Both the position numbers and the translations under genes were made by a program. A stretch of 64,000 nucleotides of DNA. Source: Sinomonas cellulolyticus. Its GTDB lineage: Bacteria > Actinomycetota > Actinomycetes > Actinomycetales > Micrococcaceae. Shown here piece by piece: positions 61,453 to 64,000 of the stretch. Under the pieces are notes generated by a model. The model was not told where the DNA came from and ran no database searches. It saw only the letters and a program-made list of their open reading frames with translations. Within the stretch, counting starts at the first letter, position 1. Each line of letters begins with the position of its first letter. The stretch spans positions 124,001 to 188,000 of the forward strand of contig NZ_BNCM01000006.1 of the NCBI RefSeq assembly GCF_014656475.1, written 5' to 3'.

Positions 61453-61730
61453 GCCTTCCCTCGTGGTCTCCGCCTTGCGGAAGGACACTGCTTCCCGCGT
61501 ATGATGTCCCTACCTCTTTCCCCGAGGCCGGTGCGCGGCGGACATCCTCGCCCATCAGCCGGCCCCCGGAAGCGCCGAACCCGGCAATGACCCCGGATCC
61601 TCCCCTAGCGGCTGTGCCCTGCATGCCTGTGCCCGACGAAGCGGTCGGCGCGGCGTCCAGCGTGCGGCCCGCCCCGCCGTCGTGCACCGGGTCCGCCGGG
61701 CAGGACGGCCCAGACCCAGGAGACAATGCC
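61453..61730. other. 278-base leader/intergenic region upstream of malic enzyme
   Basis: No gene seen. TTGCGG (61475-61480) and TATGAT (61500-61505), 19 bases apart, form a plausible promoter, which implies a 5' leader of about 220 bases. The leader is GC-rich, with a CCCGCCGTCGTGC core at 61673-61685, and has no recognised riboswitch. Confidence 0.5.
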
Positions 61731-62921
61731 GTGTCGACGTCCCTTGATGCACCCAGCCAGAACCAGTCCGCGATCACCGACGAGGAGATCTTCGCCGCCC
61801 ACGAGGGCGGGAAGCTCTCGGTCGCGGTCGAGCGCCCGCTCGCCACGAAGCGGGACCTCTCCATCGCGTACACGCCCGGCGTGGCGCAGGTGTCCCGTGC
61901 CATCGCCGCCGATCCCACCCTGGCCCGCACGCACACCTGGGCCTCGCGCCTCGTGGCCGTCGTCTCCGACGGAACCGCCGTGCTGGGCCTGGGCGACATC
62001 GGGCCCTCCGCGTCGCTGCCCGTGATGGAGGGCAAGAGCGCCCTGTTCAAGACCTTCGGCGGCCTGGACTCGATCCCGATCGTGCTGGACACCACCGACG
62101 TGGACGAGATCGTCGAGACCATCGTCCGCATCGCTCCGAGCTTCGGCGCCGTGAACCTCGAGGACGTCTCCGCGCCGCGCTGCTTCGAGCTCGAGGCCAA
62201 GCTCATCGAGGCCCTCGACATGCCCGTGATGCACGATGACCAGCACGGGACCGCCGTCGTGGTCCTCGCCGCGCTCACCAACGCCGCCAAGGTGGTGGGC
62301 AAGGAGCTCGCCGGGCTCAAGGCCGTCATTGCCGGCGCGGGCGCGGCGGGCATCGCCATCGCCGAGATCCTCCTCGCCACCGGACTCACGGACGTGGTCC
62401 TGCTGGACTCCAAGGGCGCCATCCACGCCGGCCGACCGGATCTGGACAAGCCGCGCAACGCCATGAAGGCCGAGTACGCGGCCCGCACCAACCCGCGGGG
62501 CGTCACCGGCGGGACGGCGGAGGCCCTCGCGGGGGCGGACGTCTTCATCGGCGTCTCCTCCTCCACGGTGCCCGAGGAGCACCTCGCCGGGATGGCCGAC
62601 GGCGCGATCGTCTTCGCGCTGTCGAATCCGGATCCGGAGGTGGCGCCCGACGTCGCGCGCCGGCACGCTGCCGTCGTCGCCACCGGGCGCAGCGACTTCC
62701 CGAACCAGATCAACAACGTCCTCGCGTTCCCCGGCATCTTCCGCGGCGCCCTGGACGCGGGCGCGCGCCGCATCACCCCGGCGATGAAGATCGCGGCCGC
62801 TGGGGCGATCGCCGAGCTGGCCGAGGACAAGCTCTCCGCGGCCTACATCGTGCCCAGCCCCCTCGACCCGCGGGTAGCGCCCGCTGTCACCGCCGCGGTG
62901 ATTCGGGCGGCGGGCTCCTAG
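61731..62921 (+). CDS. NAD(P)-dependent malic enzyme
   Basis: Oxidative decarboxylation of malate to pyruvate. A 396-residue short-type malic enzyme: SIAYTPGVAQVSRAI, LGDIGPSASLPVMEGKSALFK (catalytic Lys), NLEDVSAPRCFELE and MHDDQHGTAVV (metal ligands), then the Rossmann AGAGAAGIAIAEIL. It lacks the phosphotransacetylase domain of MaeB. GTG behind AGGAGA is chosen; the frame is open upstream but without a site, and an ATG 5 bases earlier is out of frame. Confidence 0.93.
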   Translation: MSTSLDAPSQNQSAITDEEIFAAHEGGKLSVAVERPLATKRDLSIAYTPGVAQVSRAIAADPTLARTHTWASRLVAVVSDGTAVLGLGDIGPSASLPVMEGKSALFKTFGGLDSIPIVLDTTDVDEIVETIVRIAPSFGAVNLEDVSAPRCFELEAKLIEALDMPVMHDDQHGTAVVVLAALTNAAKVVGKELAGLKAVIAGAGAAGIAIAEILLATGLTDVVLLDSKGAIHAGRPDLDKPRNAMKAEYAARTNPRGVTGGTAEALAGADVFIGVSSSTVPEEHLAGMADGAIVFALSNPDPEVAPDVARRHAAVVATGRSDFPNQINNVLAFPGIFRGALDAGARRITPAMKIAAAGAIAELAEDKLSAAYIVPSPLDPRVAPAVTAAVIRAAGS

Positions 62922-62978
62922 ACCGGTCCCGGCGTCCGGCTCCGGGCCTCTGCTCGTGACCTCTGGCAGGATGGCCGC

Positions 62979-63482
62979 GTGGACACCAGCATCCTCGCGG
63001 CCCTCCTGTGCGGCCTGGCCCTCGCCGTCTCTCTCACGGGCATCATCGTCCCGGTGCTGCCCGGCAGCATCCTCGGCCTGCTGGCGCTGCTCGAGTGGGC
63101 CCTGTTCGGCGGGGCCGGCTGGGGAGGCTGGCTCGTGTTCGCGGTGGGCGGGGTCCTGTTCGCCTGCGGCATGGCCTCCTCGGCCGTCCTCACCGGGCGC
63201 CGGCTCAGGCAGCGTGCCATCCCGAGTCGATCTGTCGTGGTCGGCGCGGCGCTGGCGATCGTGGGCATGTTCATCATCCCCGTGGTCGGGCTCGTGGCCG
63301 GCTTCGCGCTCGGGCTCCTGCTGAGCGAATGGCAGCGGACGGGGCACCTGCGCGGCGCCGCCTCATCGTCGTGGGCGGCGCTCAAGGCCACCGGCCTCGG
63401 CATCCTCGTCGAGTTCGGGTTCGCCTGCGCCGCGGCCACCGTGTGGGTGATCGGCATGTGGGTCCACTTCGCGACCCGATGA
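62979..63482 (+). CDS. DUF456 family membrane protein
   Basis: A 167-residue integral membrane protein of the DUF456 family, with hydrophobic segments including LAALLCGLALAVSLTGIIV, PVLPGSILGLLALLEW (the conserved LPG), VVVGAALAIVGMFIIPVVG and a last helix VEFGFACAAATVWVIGMW. Family function is unknown. GTG start. Confidence 0.85.
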   Translation: MDTSILAALLCGLALAVSLTGIIVPVLPGSILGLLALLEWALFGGAGWGGWLVFAVGGVLFACGMASSAVLTGRRLRQRAIPSRSVVVGAALAIVGMFIIPVVGLVAGFALGLLLSEWQRTGHLRGAASSSWAALKATGLGILVEFGFACAAATVWVIGMWVHFATR

Positions 63483-63514
63483 GGACGGCAGGGGAAGGGA
63501 GGGTCCCAGCGGAG

Positions 63515-64000
63515 ATGGTTAGCATGGTGGGCATGGCTTCCGGCGAGCTGGGCCGCCAGCCCTCGTTCCACGACACCCGCGACCTCACGCCCTTCCGCAG
63601 CGCGCAGGTCTATGCCCCCGTGCGCGGCATGGGCCGCAGGCTCGCCCAGAGGATGGCCGTCCGGGTGCGGGCGCCGCGCCTGAGGCCGTTCGCCTCCAAG
63701 GTAGAGAAGCAGGTCCACGCGGCCGTGTTCGTCCACGGCGAGCCCGAGCGGCTCGTCCTCCTGGCCCGCGCCCACCCCGGCTGGTCAGGGCTCTGCTACG
63801 TGATGGCCGGCATGCATGCGTACCGGTCCCACCACCACGCCCAGGCGGCCGAACTCCTGGCGCGGGGAATCGCCAGCGCGAGCGACCGGGCAGCCACGGC
63901 GTTCGCCACCGAATACCTCGGCGGCATCCGGCACTGGATCGAGGTCTCCGAGGGGGTCGAGGTGGAGACGGTCTTCAGCGAGGAGGCGGTGTGCCTCGCG
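63515..64000 (+). CDS. hypothetical protein, 3'-truncated by window edge
   Basis: An open frame runs from here to the end with no stop. Three in-frame ATGs (63515, 63524, 63533) are possible starts; GGAAGGGAGGG lies upstream. The product (FHDTRDLTPFRSAQVYAPVR, VRVRAPRLRPFASKVEKQ, MAGMHAYRSHHHAQAAELLAR, YLGGIRHWIEVSEG) is soluble and basic at the N-terminus with a His-rich helix; I recognise no family. Confidence 0.6.
   Translation, partial: MVSMVGMASGELGRQPSFHDTRDLTPFRSAQVYAPVRGMGRRLAQRMAVRVRAPRLRPFASKVEKQVHAAVFVHGEPERLVLLARAHPGWSGLCYVMAGMHAYRSHHHAQAAELLARGIASASDRAATAFATEYLGGIRHWIEVSEGVEVETVFSEEAVCLA

Noticed and set aside
1..64000. tRNA, rRNA, CRISPR arrays, prophage and integrase sites
   Set aside because: Looked for along the sequence and none could be supported by eye; a covariance-model search would be needed to exclude small RNAs.

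Overview
The window is about 64 kb of very GC-rich chromosomal DNA, packed with genes and with frequent GTG starts, ATGA/GTGA stop-start overlaps and long spurious antisense frames. Gene content (alpha2beta2 2-oxo acid dehydrogenase, catB/catC, CsbD, KmtR-like sensor, glucosylglycerate hydrolase, many MFS/APC permeases, PucR/WYL/PaaX regulators) points to a free-living soil actinobacterium, most likely Micrococcaceae (Arthrobacter/Sinomonas-like). This placement is inferred from protein style, not from a marker gene. No rRNA, tRNA, CRISPR array, phage or intact insertion sequence was recognised.

Left part (1-26 kb): the 3' end of a 2-oxo acid dehydrogenase operon (E1alpha, E1beta, E2); a VOC protein and an MFS permease; a SnoaL/NTF2-like protein and a divergent PAP2-type membrane protein; a LysR-catB-catC unit for the catechol ortho-cleavage pathway; an AI-2E-type permease and a TetR regulator divergent from a solitary FabF-type ketosynthase with two operator-like palindromes between them; a WYL regulator with its own palindrome; an acyl-CoA ligase; a zinc alcohol dehydrogenase; a decayed 600-bp stretch; a dinucleotide-binding reductase; an esterase; a 2H phosphoesterase; a ribokinase-hydroxyacid dehydrogenase pair; an APC permease; a Tat-exported multicopper oxidase and a NUDIX hydrolase.

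Middle (26-47 kb): a secreted subtilase; a MocR-like aminotransferase; CsbD and small membrane or acidic proteins; a GerMN-like lipoprotein; a beta-CASP metallo-hydrolase; an alanine module (ald, a divergent PucR-type regulator and, nearby, a CycA-type permease); an orphan excisionase-like HTH protein; then a leftward run MHS permease, CocE hydrolase, DUF3237, MalQ and sugar porter, divergent from a PaaX-type regulator.

Right part (47-64 kb): a metal-homeostasis island. A CsoR-like operator sits over the promoter of a CPH-type copper ATPase, followed by a DUF6153-like protein, a BNR-repeat lipoprotein and a Met-rich multicopper oxidase. Next come DUF302, a KmtR-like Ni/Co repressor with an operator over its start codon, a His-rich CDF exporter, and a SHOCT/cupredoxin pair. 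The window closes with an ABC1 kinase, a GntR regulator, an MFS permease, a TetR regulator, a glucosylglycerate hydrolase, a malic enzyme, a DUF456 membrane protein and a gene cut by the right edge. Many intergenic gaps hold strong hairpins, several sharing a CCGCCGTCGTGC core.
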